From NCBI GenBank assembly GCA_030847615.1, contig JAUMIR010000005.1:239358645-239422644 (forward strand): DNA of 64,000 nucleotides. The letters are read 5' to 3'. A program made the position numbers and the translations under genes. This document shows positions 1 to 10,757 of the stretch, piece after piece. Within the stretch, counting starts at the first letter, position 1; each line of letters opens with the position of its first letter. The stretch comes from Gambelia wislizenii. Lineage: Eukaryota; Chordata; Lepidosauria; Squamata; Crotaphytidae. Under the pieces are notes generated by a model. The model did no database searches. It saw only the letters and a program-made list of their open reading frames with translations, and was not told the origin of the DNA.

Positions 1-904
1 CAAGAAAAGCCTTTGTGGCTTTTCCTGAATTATTTTTTTTAAAAAAAATACATAGAAATGCACATTACCATTCGTTTGGACAACTCATTCTCAGTGCAGT
101 GCATTCCAAAACTAGGAAGCTGATTGGCCAGATGTGCATGGGGGGGTGGGCTTGCCAGCAACAAAGTTGCCAGAACTGCCATTTTTTTAGTTTTCTAGTA
201 GTGATTGTACAGTACACATTTTTGCAGCAGCTAAGCAAGCAAACAGCTTTTTTAAGCAGAAGGTCACCCTTGCGCACTTTATATTTAAAGTTTTTTTAAA
301 AAATGTGAAGTGGCAGCAATTTGTTAAGAATAAAAATGTGAGTAATTCATTTGTAGCCACCATCTTCACTCACAGGCATATCTCTGTGTGAACTTCAAAC
401 ACGGATAACATCGCATACCAGTGATCTTGCCAAAAAATCATGGAGACAAATGGACACTGCTCTGTTTTTGAGTAAATGTACAGCAATTCACATTATATTG
501 CCTCATCTAGAAGACTACTTGCTATGTATATGTGGGCACACAGGTCTCTCTTTCTCTTATGCCCCATTGTGCAAAGGGGGATAATATGGTCGGTCTCCAC
601 TGCTATGGCTTCTTCTCCTTTTTCCTATCCAAAGTTTAGAAAAGTTACAGTTTTGTTCTATTAATTTTATTTTTATCCCATCTTTCCTTCAACATGGAAC
701 CCAAGGCTACATTGGGTCCCAACTCCCATATTCCTGTAAGCCTTGGTCTGACCTTTTTCCAATGCCATTGAATCTAGCTGACAGAATCTGGGATTTGCAG
801 TCCAAAGAAGTAACTAATCAAAGGTCTCTTTCTATCACTGCTATGGGCAACCCTACCATTAGCCAGTTTATGATCTCAAGCAAAGAGGCTGGGTAATGAG
901 AATT

Positions 905-1306
905 GCCCTATGAGGAGTGGCTTAGGGAGCTGGGCATATTTAGTCTGGAGAAGAGAAGGTTGAGAGGTGACATGATAGTCATGTTTAAATATTTGAAGGG
1001 ATGTCATACTGAGCATGGAGCAGGCTTGTTTTCTGCTGGTCCAGAGACTAGGACATGGAGTAATGTGTTTAAACTATAGGAAAAGAGATTCCACCTAAAC
1101 ATTAGGAAGAACTTCCTGTCAGTAAGAGCTGTTCAGAAGTGGAATACAGTGCCTCATAGTGTGGTGGAGTCTCCTTCTTCAGAGATTTTTAAACAGAGGC
1201 TTGGTGGCCATCTTTTGGGAATGATCTGATTGTGTATTCCTGCATGGCAGGGGATTGGACTGGATGGCCCTTGAGATCTCTTCCAACTCTATGATTCTTT
1301 GATTCT
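905..1306 (+). mobile_element. CR1 LINE 3' end, 5'-truncated
   Basis: The sequence matches the recurrent CR1 3' block of this window: 'cctatgaggagtggcttagg', the stretch encoding [17 protein letters not shown] residues, 'ggaagaacttcctg', then 'ggttggactggatggccc' and a tail of ATGATTCT-type repeats. The reading frame is broken by substitutions. It lies in the last PTN intron. Confidence 0.9.
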
Positions 1307-2944
1307 AATTGTTTCCTGACTGTTAACTCCTAAACTCCCCAGCTGTTCCACTGTCTTTGATGACACTACCAGACCTTTAGAGATGTAAATCTTTGTAAAT
1401 TTGATTCCTATGGGCAACAATCTTTTCATTTTTCTCCTTGCTGAAACAAAGTCATTAAAAACTGTGCAGTTTTCAAAGATTATTCATAGTTCAGAACTTA
1501 TTCTATACAAAAATTGTGCTTTTTTGTACAGAGAATAGTATTTTCTGTGTAGAAATATTATTTTCTGCCCAGAGAAGGTTGTTTTCTGTACAGGAAACTT
1601 GAATAAATACCAAACTGTGAAGAGTCTCATCTGTGTAGGATTCTCTTCAACACCTGACACCTGAGAGCCTCATTTTTGACAATTTCCCAAATATGTTTGA
1701 ATATTCTTTCACTCTCTGCTGTTACCCAAAATGCTTCTTGGAAAATTCCAAGAAAATATCGAGTTTCTAATATGTTGGAGAAATTAGCAGCAACTCGACT
1801 TTAGCTATGCAAGAGGGGTTAACAACAGAACCTGCAAACCTACGTCTACCGGTAATAGTCTGAATGGAATACATACACATTTAAAATTAAGTATGGTTTT
1901 TTATTAAGGAGTTCAAAAATAACACCAAACACACACACATTCACCCAAAGAAAGCATTCACACAAGGCTATAGGAGAAACAGTAGGAAAACTTGGGATGG
2001 GGGTAGCAAGAGGAATTGTTGAGGTGATACAGACCTGTTCTGTAGTCAATCTTCAGAGTGGATGGAAGAACCTGGGTTGGCTAACACAGAGTAACAGAGC
2101 TTCCCCCTATTACAACTATGTGCAAATGAGGCATATTTTGGGGGTGATATTTATACCTCCAAAGACACCTGAGGGGATTGGTTGCTTCATGGGTTGAAAC
2201 AATGAATTCCATGAGCCTTCATGGATTGCACAATGAGTTTCCTGCTCTTGACAAAAGGTGAGGAAGATGCTAAATGTGTTTCTTAATGTCCAGTGATTGG
2301 ATTTTAACTGCTTTGAGTCACTTCTTTATGGTTGGGAGCTGAGGAGAGGAAATTTCACAATCAGTAAATACAAAAGGGTTTCTCCATCCATTAACCTCCC
2401 ATTTATGTGGAATGTGTCTTCTTTTGGCCTTGCAGCCCCAGGCCGCCTTGGGGTAAGACAGGGCACTCAAATGACCTTTTGAGACCATCCTGTCTTTTTA
2501 CCCTTGTAAAAGGCCACAATAATGAACCAAACTTGGCCAGTTTCTAAGCCTGTAAACATGGGGTGCAGGGCAATGCTAACATTCCAGGAGTGGGGTGCCT
2601 TGGAAGTGGGGTACAAGCTTGTGCTTACACTGCCAACCCACTACTTAGAAGAAACTAACTTGCTGCCTCAGGTATAGTGAAGGATACTGCCCCACCAGTA
2701 ATGCTGAAGTAAGACTGCACTGCCAGTTCAACCAGCAGTTGTATATGGAATAGGAAGGACACCATCTTGTCCCCAGACAGCATAAACCCTAACCACTGGT
2801 CACTAATGTGCTTGAGAGGACAAGTGAACAAGTAAGGAAAAGTACCAGGAGATCTGAGGTCTCCTGTGGTTGTGAGAATATTCAGCAGGTGACCAATATT
2901 CAAAGGGGCTGCCTAGATGAGAAGATATAATGCTGATTGCTGTA

Positions 2945-3250
2945 CCTGTTCTCTGCTGCTCCAGAGAGTAGGACCATGTGTAATGGCTTGAAGTTACAGG
3001 AGGGTATATTTCAATTGAGCATCAGAAGGAAAGTCTTGATGGTAAGAACAGTTTGACAATGGAACCAATTGCCTAGAGGACTTGTGTGGGTCTCCTTCTC
3101 TGGCTGTCTGAAAACAAAAAGCTGTCAGCTACCTGCTATGGATGCTTTAGCTGGAGATCCTGCATTGAGCAGAGTGTTGGACCCAATGGCTCATGACTCT
3201 GTGATCTTCTCATCAAACTTTATGACTCTGTGATCTTCTCATCAATCTGA
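2945..3250 (+). mobile_element. Diverged CR1 LINE 3' remnant
   Basis: The order of CR1 landmarks is kept ('tctgctgctccagagagtagga', 'catcagaaggaaagtcttgatgg', 'gtgttggacccaatggctc') but identity is low, so this is an older insertion than the other copies. The tail 'tgactctgtgatcttctcatc' occurs twice in tandem (around 3193 and 3222). Confidence 0.7.
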
Positions 3251-4014
3251 AGAGGAGAGAAGGATGAAATGTGTGGTGCTTATCAGAGCTCTTCAAAATT
3301 CTACCAGTCTGTTAGCCTTCTCATTTTTCTGGTGACTACCATTTCTCATCCAAAAACTCCTTTAGGTGAGGCATTCTGGGATATCTAAAAAGGTGGCCAC
3401 AGCCTGATGGAGCTTTGAAGACCTCTGCTAAGTGTCACCCACCTCCAGAGAATCATCCTACTTCCTTGAAAATGAGAAAGAAAAGACAGCTTTGCCCCTT
3501 CTTTTGTCCCTATTCCCTATCCCGGCCACATTTTGAAAACTTCAGACTAGCACCAGCCCTCTAATTCTTATACCAGGGTGAGGAAGATCTGAGACTCCCT
3601 TCATCATTGACCAGGTGGTTTGAGGATGGTGCAAACCAAGGTCTAAAAATATCTTGAGGACCACAGGCTGGCCAGCCATGTCTTAACGCTTTCCTGTACT
3701 AAAAATATCATTTCCTTCTGTGTCAGAGTGCAATATTGTACCAATTTAGCTATTCAAAAAACATACACCCAGGCACCATATGTTTGTTCTTTCACTGGAA
3801 TGTGGCTCCCATCAGTCCTGGTTTGTAGTGGCCCTTGGGCTCTCTCAGTGGATTCTTTCCCTTCCCTTCATACCCTGCAAGAGGTGGAAAGGCCATCTGG
3901 CAATTCTCTTAGGCTATGTGGGATGATCTTGGATACTCTGTGCAAAGATTGTACTGCTAGGTTTCTAGAAGTTTTCGAAGAGTGGTAAATGCCCAACTTT
4001 GATATCCTCTAGAG

Positions 4015-4429
4015 CAGTGGTTCTTAACCTCTGGTTCATGGACCCCTAGCAGGGTGCAATGTCATCAAGGGAGATCCGTGAAGGCTTGAAGGTTGCTTGG
4101 CCCACCTCCTCCCTGCAGTAAAATTGCTATGTGACAGGAGTCAAGGCAAAGGCTGGCTGGCTGGCTGGCTTGGCCTGCGCCTTGCCATTCAATCCACTCC
4201 AGCCACAAACTTGCAGGAAAAAACAGCAGAAGTCTTCCCTCTCCCTCCAGTGCCTCTTGGGGAAGGTTTAATGGATGGTGTAATTGTATTATTATTAGTA
4301 TCAGGTATTATTGTTATTATTAGGGTTTTAAATCTTGAGTTAAGTCCAGTTAATGACTTAATTTGGGGCCCACAGCAACCAAAGATATTTAAAAGGGGTC
4401 CCTGGTAAAGAAAAGGTTAAGAACCACTG
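4015..4429. mobile_element. hAT-type non-autonomous DNA transposon
   Basis: The ends are CAGTGGTTCTTAACC and GGTTAAGAACCACTG, a perfect 15-bp inverted repeat. They are flanked by ctctagag (4007-4014) and ctctggag (4430-4437), an 8-bp target duplication with one mismatch. CAG termini and 8-bp duplications are typical of the hAT superfamily. There is no transposase frame; the interior has a GGCT run and an ATT-rich stretch. It ends 64 bp before the PTN terminal exon. Confidence 0.88.
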
Positions 4430-4460
4430 CTCTGGAGCCAACCCTATTTCTGATGCCCTT

Positions 4461-4493
4461 GTAATGCTTTCTTTGTTCTTTTTGTGTCAACAG
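4461..4493 (+). promoter_or_regulatory. PTN: PTN terminal-exon splice acceptor
   Basis: A pyrimidine-rich tract (ctttctttgttctttttgtg) is followed by CAACAG at the intron end. A plausible branch-point motif TTCTGAT lies at 4448-4454, with the adenine 40 nt upstream of the junction. Only about 60 bp of intron separates the junction from the hAT element, so the whole acceptor module is squeezed into 4430-4493. Confidence 0.8.
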
Positions 4494-4546
4494 AACCCAA
4501 GAAAAAGAAAAAAGAAGGCAAGAAACAGGAGAAGACCCTGGAATAG
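4494..4546 (+). CDS. PTN: Pleiotrophin, terminal coding exon
   Basis: The exon begins with two bases (AA) that complete a split codon, probably GAA (Glu). It then reads PKKKKKEGKKQEKTLE and stops at TAG (4544-4546). Human pleiotrophin ends ESKKKKKEGKKQEKMLD, so the Lys-rich tail is kept with changes S to P, M to T and D to E. Pleiotrophin is a secreted heparin-binding growth factor with two cysteine-rich domains. The basic tail encoded here follows the second domain and contributes to glycosaminoglycan and receptor interaction. Only this last exon is in the window. The match rests on tail identity, the acceptor immediately upstream and a recognisable 3' UTR. Midkine, the paralogue, has a different tail (KAKAKKGKGKD-like), so PTN is the better call. 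An isolated retrocopy is unlikely because a genuine intron boundary is present. Confidence 0.87.
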
Positions 4547-4689
4547 GGAAGCTGGGCCAGGTGGCATGGGAATGGGATGTCCTCGAATGTAATCGGTTAA
4601 CAAGTTTCATTGACACCTAGGCATTTTATCCAGAAGTTATTTATAGCTTAATTGTACAGTAGGAAGAAATAAACATTCAAATACACTCC

Positions 4690-4690
<1 letters not shown>
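4547..4690 (+). other. PTN: PTN 3' UTR (proximal form)
   Basis: This is the sequence after the PTN stop up to just past the first AATAAA. The stretch around 4619-4660 ('aggcattttatcc...ttatttatagctta') resembles the human PTN 3' UTR as I recall it, which supports real 3' UTR rather than random sequence. It runs into a (CTTT)n microsatellite at about 4689. Confidence 0.6.
4668..4673 (+). promoter_or_regulatory. PTN: Polyadenylation signal AATAAA
   Basis: Canonical AATAAA 122 bp after the PTN stop codon, the first in that direction. Further AATAAA hexamers at 5247-5252 and 5280-5285 could serve longer transcripts. Which site is used cannot be told from sequence. Confidence 0.6.
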
Positions 4691-4742
<52 letters not shown>

Positions 4743-4747
4743 TTTTT
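4689..4747. repeat. (CTTT)n microsatellite
   Basis: About 13 nearly perfect CTTT units directly downstream of the PTN poly(A) signal. Confidence 0.95.
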
Positions 4748-4756
4748 ATTCTAGTA

Positions 4757-4878
4757 CAGCCTCCCCAACTAGTCACCCTTCAGTTGGGTTGGATTACAAC
4801 TCCTGCCATCCCCAGTGTGATGGATAGGGATAATGGGGTTTGTAGTACAGCACATCTAGAAGGTGCTGGGTCATGGAA
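4757..4878. repeat. Palindromic 'acaactcc...ttgtagt' interspersed repeat
   Basis: The arms 'ggattacaactcctgcca' and 'ggggtttgtagtacagcaca' are inverted around a short centre. Similar half or full copies occur at about 9010-9060, 30795-30885 and 35650-35745. It is a small hairpin repeat, superfamily unknown. Confidence 0.5.
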
Positions 4879-5529
4879 ATCTGTGCTAGCCTTTTCAGTG
4901 TATATTCTTAACCTTTGTAGAGGTCTGCAAGAAAAGGCAGTAATGTCATTTAGAACACGAGTGTTATGGTAAATGGAAACAGCATAGGTTCATTCCCAAA
5001 CTCCCCATTCCTTCTCTCAGAGTCCAGTCTTTTAAGGCCTGGTCTGCATGCTAAGGGCAGGGTTGGTGACCGACACAGAACTCCCAAGCAGTATTCTGTC
5101 AGGGTTCTATGATGTCCTAAGGATCTGTCTAGATGCTGTGTAGCTTGGCCACCTTATGTGTAAAACAGACTCTTCCACCTGTTTTTATGTGTTGTTTTTT
5201 TTAATAGCAAGAGTGGGTCTTTATCCCCAGATTGTATCTGCACTGAAATAAACTAACTTGGCTGTAATTTACACCTTTTAATAAAACAATTTAAGGCTCT
5301 AGTCTATAATGATTCTTATGTGCTTCCTGAACATATTTCCATTCAGCCTGATGGACATAATGTACGGTAAGTATGCAAGTGTCTTTGTACCAGAAATTTT
5401 GTGTTCTCTCACCATAAACTGTGTTAACTAAAGCTGCAGGACATGCTTTATTTTTAAGATGGGATGGTTTGGTTTCAGACATGCTCCTAGGTTGTTATAA
5501 TTCCATTTGATAGTAGATATAGTTGTTCA
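4879..5529. other. No gene seen; possible distal PTN 3' UTR
   Basis: No open frame with protein-like composition. Two AATAAA hexamers at 5247 and 5280 sit 34 bp apart, so a longer PTN transcript ending near 5300 is possible. Otherwise there is nothing recognisable. Confidence 0.4.
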
Positions 5530-6133
5530 CAGTCTAGCCAATGCGATTCTTTGCTGCATCAATAGGAGTCTAGTGTGTAGATTGAGGGAAGTAATAGTGC
5601 CAGTCTATTCTGATTTGGTCAGACCTCACCTGGAATACTGTGTCCATTTCTGGGCACCACAATTCAAGAAGGATGTTCCCACACTGGAGTGTGTGCAGAG
5701 GAGGGCAACCAAAATGGTAAAAGGCCTGGAAACCATGTTCTATGAGGAGCGGCTTAGGAGCTGGGTATGTTTAGCCTGGAGAAGAGGTGAAGAGGTGACA
5801 TGTTAGCCATGTTTAAATATCTAAAGGGATGTCATACTGAGTGAGGATGGAGCAAGCTTGTTTTCTGCTGCTCCAGAGATTATGACATTGAGCAATGGAC
5901 TCAAACTACAGGAAAAGAGATTCCACCTAACCATTAGGAGGAACTTCCTGACAGTAAGAGCTGTTTGGCAGTGGAATGAACTGCCTTGGAGTGTGGTGGA
6001 TTCTCCTTTGGAGGGTTTTAAACAGAGGATGGATGGCCATCTGTTGGGGGTGCTTTGATTGTGTATTCCTGCATGGCAGGGGGTTGGACTAGATGGCCCC
6101 TGTGGTGTCTTCCAACTCTATGATTTTATGATA
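5530..6133 (+). mobile_element. CR1 LINE 3' portion
   Basis: Encodes, in two broken frames, the C-terminal CR1 reverse-transcriptase region ([16 protein letters not shown]; later RRNFLTVRAVWQWNELPWSVV). It ends with 'ggttggactagatggcccc' and 'ctatgattttatgat'. It is 5'-truncated and frameshifted near 5806-5858. Confidence 0.92.
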
Positions 6134-7819
6134 TTCTTAAACCCCACCCACAGATGCATGCATCATGGTATGCAAAGCAGGCTCTACCCTCTAAAGGTAT
6201 TGGTGCAAAGTCCATCTAGACGATAATCCTGCCTCTGGTGATGATCAGCTACTGATGAACATTCAGAAGTAGTGTTGGGTCTCCCTTGGAGATACTTAGC
6301 AGGACTGGTGTGTTTGGGGAGAGCCGTGGCACACCTGCAGCTCAGTTTGTGTGGCCCCATCTGTTTGCACTGAACAATCACCCTCCTTAGATAAGGCAAG
6401 CAGCAAATGTTCTACAGCCACTAGAAACAACATTGTTCACCCATTCTGTGACGGACAGCCAAGCCAGTTCAGAGATGCACCCCTATTCCTGAATCCAGGC
6501 TACTCTTCTGCATACCCCTATTGGTTTTGGTTCCCCAATTTCTGATTGATATGCTGGCCCTTCGGACTGCCAAATGACCACTTGACTTCTCATTTCCCCA
6601 AGTGAACAAGCAGGTCATGATCAGGACAGCCAATTCCTGTTACTTGGTTATTGCCATTACATAGTTTCATACATGCTGGAACTGCTATGCCCCTTATGTA
6701 AAACCTCTCCAGTGTCTTCTTTTGAAATATTGATGGCAGCTGACATTTCAAAACAAAACAACAGGGTTCTACATAAGGCAAACCTACCTCGCATGAAAGA
6801 ACATAAGGCAAGCCATTTTTCAGGCCTGCTACAGCAGTGCTTCTCCAACTCTATATTGTGGCAAAACGGTAGGTTATTTTAAGGGATGTACTTCACTTAT
6901 ATTGTTCTTGAAGGAAGCAATGAATACTTTTAGCCATTTTTTTTTCCTGATTGAGAAAAAGTTTTTAAAGAGTGCACAGTTTTTGAAGGCTACTTGCAGT
7001 TTGGAACTTATTCTGTGCAAAATTCACATGACATATTTTTGCACAGAAAACAGAATTTTCTGGATAGAAAATCCACCCACGGTATGTTGTGCAGAGAATG
7101 CTGCTTTCCGTGCAAACATACCACATGCAATTTTGTGCAAAATAAACCTCGAACTGCCAACGTTTGTGTCAGTTCAGAATTCTTCTCATCCAGTAGGGTT
7201 TCTCACTACTGGAGAAAACTGGGTTTTGTTTTTTCTACTGTTTTTATTTTAAATTTCAAATATTTTTGAATATTTTTTCCATTCCTATCAGTTTCCCCAA
7301 CATACTAGGGACTAGTAACACATTGTCCCTGTTGTTTCTTTTTTTCCCCCTGGAAACTCAACATCGACCTGGAGCTGATGGATCATGGTCAAGCACTCAT
7401 CCATGGGCCACCACTTTGAGTAGCCCTGGGTTACTGGGCTCTTTCAGGAGGATACTTGAAAACATGTTAGACTTTTCCTACTGGCATCTTCAAAGGAGTG
7501 GTCTCTGCAGCCAAATGTTGAATTAGTTTCACTGAAAATGTACCTCAGTCCTTGAAAATAGCTAAAAAATTACTCTCAAAAATTAACAATGCACAGAAAT
7601 TACCTCAATATGCCATCTTTTCCTACAGCCAAACAGCTGCTGCCTTGAAGGGCCTTTTGTAGTCACACCTTGAACCTGGAATATCCTCACCATAATAGTA
7701 CAGCAGGCACTGATATTACAATCCCTCAGAGGGCAGTCGTGATCACAAAGTGGGGAGAAGAGCTCACTGGATGAAGGGCAAGCTATAAATGTAATTATTT
7801 TACTTTGTTCAAAACTATC
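6134..7819. other. Intergenic, no gene seen
   Basis: Bases 6692-6779 form a weak inverted repeat ('ccttatgt' ... 'acataagg') that may be a short hairpin element. Bases 6940-7200 resemble 1440-1640, an old unclassified interspersed repeat with 'tgcacagttttt' and 'ggaacttattctgtgca' motifs. The 116-residue open frame at 6902-7252 lies inside that repeat and I do not regard it as a gene. Confidence 0.5.
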
Positions 7820-7998
7820 TGTTATGTACCTTCAAGTAATTTCTGACTTGTGGCCACCCAATCATTGGCTTTTCTGAGGCTGAGAGTATGTGACTTGCCC
7901 AAGGTCACCCTGAGAGTTTTCATGGCCAAGTGGGGATTCAGACCCTGGTCTCCAGAACTGTAGTCCGGCACTCAAACCACTACACCACACTGGCTCTT
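7820..7998 (-). mobile_element. Sauria-type tRNA-derived SINE
   Basis: On the minus strand it starts with a tRNA-like head (box A region 'agtgtggtgtagtggtttga', box B-like region 'ggtctgaatcccc'). It continues through 'ggtgaccttgggcaagtc' and ends in the Bov-B-like tail 'gaaattacttgaaggtac'. The 3' portion is shortened. Confidence 0.85.
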
Positions 7999-8021
7999 CA
8001 TTTGGGTATTAGAGTCTTGCA

Positions 8022-8682
8022 GGACACAGTATTCTAGGTGAGGTCTGACCAAGGCAGAGTAGAGCGGCACTATTACTTCCCTTGATCTGGACACTATACA
8101 TCAATAGACGTATAGTGTCCAGATCAAGGGAAGTAATAGTGCCACTCTACTCTGCCTTGGTCAGACCTCACCTAGAATACTATGTCCAGTTCTGGGCACT
8201 ACAATTCAAAAAGGATATTGACAAATTGGAGCGTGTCCAAAGAAGGGAGACTAAAATGGTGAAAGGTCTGCAAACGATGCCTTATGAGGAGAGACTTAGG
8301 TAGCTGAGTATGTTTAGCCTGGAAAAAAGATGGTTAAGAGGTGATATGATAGCCCTGTTTAAGTATTTGAAGGGGTGTCACGTTGAGGATGGAGCAGGCT
8401 TGTTTTCTGCTGCTCCAGAGACTGGAACACGGAGCAATAGATACAAGCTCCAGGAACAGAGATTCCGCCTCAACATTAGGAGGAACTTTTTGACAGTAAG
8501 AGCTGTTTGGCAGTGGAACACACTCCCTTGGAGCGTGGTGGGGTCTCCTTCCTTGGAGGTCTTTAAACAGAGGCTGGATGGCCATCTGTCAGGGATGCTT
8601 TGATCGTGATTTCCTGCATGGCAGGGGGTTGGACTGGATGGCCCTCGTGGTCTCTTCCAACTCTGCAATTCTATGATTCTAA
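8022..8682 (+). mobile_element. CR1 LINE 3' end with inverted fold-back at its 5' edge
   Basis: Bases 8099-8682 are a + strand CR1 3' portion ([27 protein letters not shown]; tail 'caattctatgattct'). Bases 8022-8098 are the minus-strand copy of 8111-8187. The two 77-bp arms differ at only two positions and are separated by 12 bp. The hairpin therefore lies exactly at the 5' truncation point of the insertion. No functional reverse transcriptase remains. Confidence 0.92.
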
Positions 8683-9240
8683 TTATAACCACATGGAACA
8701 GGCAAATGAAGCTTCTCCTTACCACCCTATTAGCTCTCCTCTATGTCCATAAATTGAGGGGCATATTTACAGAGAGGATCATGTATAGTTTCTCCATATG
8801 ATGTAGAATCCCATGTCATGTGTGGGGGAGAGTTTTGCTTTATTCCACATTTACACTTTTTAACAATTTCCCTTCCTATTCTTTCCATGCCAAACTTGAA
8901 AAAACCTGTCTTTCAAGAATTAACTCTCTGTGGCTGAATGGACGAATCTGGTCCTTTCATTTTCTCCCATGTTCAAATTAATTCCATCCCAAATGTGAAG
9001 AAATTCACATCCAAGGGCATGCTGGTTGGAGGATTCTGGGAATTGTAGTCTAAGACCAGTATACTTTGAAGGAAAATGTTTTGCAACACTTTTATAAGTG
9101 ACATTTTCTGTGGATATTTTTAAAAGTGCACCAGTTAATTCAGTAACAAGACAGAAAGAATATGGATGTGAACATGATAAAGTGGCAGATTCATATTCTA
9201 GGAATTTATTTGCCTCTTCTTAATGAAAACAAGTACTGTA
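8683..9240. other. Intergenic, no gene seen
   Basis: AT-rich. A half copy of the palindromic repeat family ('ggattctgggaattgtagtc') occurs near 9030. Confidence 0.5.
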
Positions 9241-9308
9241 CAGTGTTGTGGTTTGAGTGCTAGACTAAGACACTTGAGAGACCAGGGTTTGTATCCATGG
9301 CCAGCCAT
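9241..9308 (+). mobile_element. Truncated Sauria-type SINE head
   Basis: 'gttgtggtttgagtgctaga ... gagaccagggtttgtatcc' is the tRNA-like head with degraded boxes A and B. The central and tail parts are absent. Confidence 0.6.
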
Positions 9309-9485
9309 GTCATTAGAGAAAGGTTAGAGAAAGCTGTTCTAATTTCTCATTCCATCAGCTTTCTTGTTCCACTCCTCAGCCCCCAAACAAATCAATGTCA
9401 GTGGATAATTTTGACAGCTTTTGATGACTTTGAATGTTATCTGCCCATAAACGCCTCTGTTGTGTTGGGGCAGTGCTTACTCTTA

Positions 9486-9793
9486 GGAGATTTTCACATG
9501 CGTAAAATACCCCCTGAAGAAATCGGGACAGAAATATTTCTGTCCCAGAAGCAGCGCTGCGGTTCGCACGCCCAGTCCCCTCTCCTGATATGCCGTCTTC
9601 GTCACACTGGGTTATTTCTTCCCTCTTCCAGAATATTTTACTAACGGGAGTTCGCCGTTAGTAAAATATTCTGGAAGAGGGAAGAAATAACCCAGCGTGA
9701 CGACGACGGCATATCGGGAGAGGGGACTGGGCATGCGAACTGCGGCGCTGCTTCCGGGACAGAAATATTTCTTTCCCGATTTTGAAAATCTCC
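9486..9793. mobile_element. Hairpin TIR element, GGAGATTTTCA type
   Basis: A near-perfect palindrome of about 308 bp. The ends are GGAGATTTTC / GAAAATCTCC, flanked by TTA on both sides (9483-9485 and 9794-9796), a 3-bp target duplication. The centre is 'actaacgggagttcgccgttag'. The few arm mismatches suggest either a recent origin or arm homogenisation. There is no coding capacity; open frames across the palindrome are incidental. Confidence 0.9.
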
Positions 9794-10757
9794 TTAGATG
9801 GTGGTGGTGGGGGCGGAAATCACTGAAGTGGCTGCCAGCATGTGTTTCTGTTCACAAAAGCCACTTCCAGGGACAAGTTTGACTTTACACAGGCCAAGCA
9901 AAGGGAGGTTTCAAAGAGTGAGTAAGTCATCCACTCAATAAATCACAGCCCCAAAGGATATGCTCTTGGTTTGCCTAGCATTGTTCTGTCTATAAGAAAC
10001 AAATCCCATCATCTTAGCTTCACAGGCACAATCCTATTAGATCCAAGAAACCCCCAGAGTACTGAGTGTTGCATACTACTCCTGAGGAAAGATGATTTAA
10101 TACAAAACAGAGAGGCAGCTTTTCTAGGAAAGCAGTTCAGGAGTATCACATATCCCTGATAACTTGCCTGTTAAATGGAAGATCTCATTGTGCTACAAGC
10201 TCTCTGGCAACCATGTTCTCCCTTGGAAAAGGCAGAGAAAAATATTTTATTTTTATATACACCTTCTCACCCCTGTCTTGTCCAAGACAGTTGGGTGAAT
10301 CAAGCAGCAAAACAAACAATCAAAAGCCAATTTTAAAACATCATTGAATGCATCTTTCTTTAAAAGACAAGTGTCAGGTATGTGTGTATAGATGTATGGG
10401 GGGAGGGATTGATGTGGAGGAGGGAGTTTAACTATTTCCTTTCCTACTGTGGCCTTGTGAAAGAACATGCCTTTGATGTTGCTTATTTGCATTGGCACCA
10501 AGAAGAATTCTTCTACATTTGCACATAGGGGCTTTGGAGAAGCACTTTTCATCAGGTTACCAGCAGGGGAGGGACAGTTATGTCTCCTTGCCTGCTGAGA
10601 TCCTGGTAATTATTAGTACACACACCCCCATCAGCTGCTATTTCCAGTTATTAAAACATAAATGCAAAGATGGATGTCATGCCATATTTATTTTTGACCT
10701 GTGTTTCATTCAGGTAAAGTCTGGAAAAATAGCTAGCTAACTAACTAGATAGATAGA
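9794..10757. other. Intergenic, no gene seen
   Basis: Ordinary AT-rich sequence ending in TAGA repeats at about 10738-10760. No recognised repeat or exon. Confidence 0.5.

Larger units (their letters stand above)
1..4493 (+). other. PTN: PTN last intron (3' part)
   Basis: This is inferred from the splice acceptor and terminal exon that follow. No upstream PTN coding exon (the cysteine-rich heparin-binding domains) is recognisable here, so the intron starts before the window. It holds a CR1 3' end (905-1306), an older CR1 remnant (about 2945-3250) and a hAT-type element (4015-4429). Bases 1-904, 1307-2944 and 3251-4014 show only AT-rich sequence with no supported gene. Bases 1440-1640 resemble 6940-7200 (shared stretch around 'cagaacttattct' / 'ggaacttattctgtgca'), so an old unclassified interspersed repeat is likely there. 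Confidence 0.7.

Noticed and set aside
9297..9644. 115-codon + strand frame
   Set aside because: It runs into one arm of the hairpin element at 9486-9793; the frame is a by-product of the palindrome.
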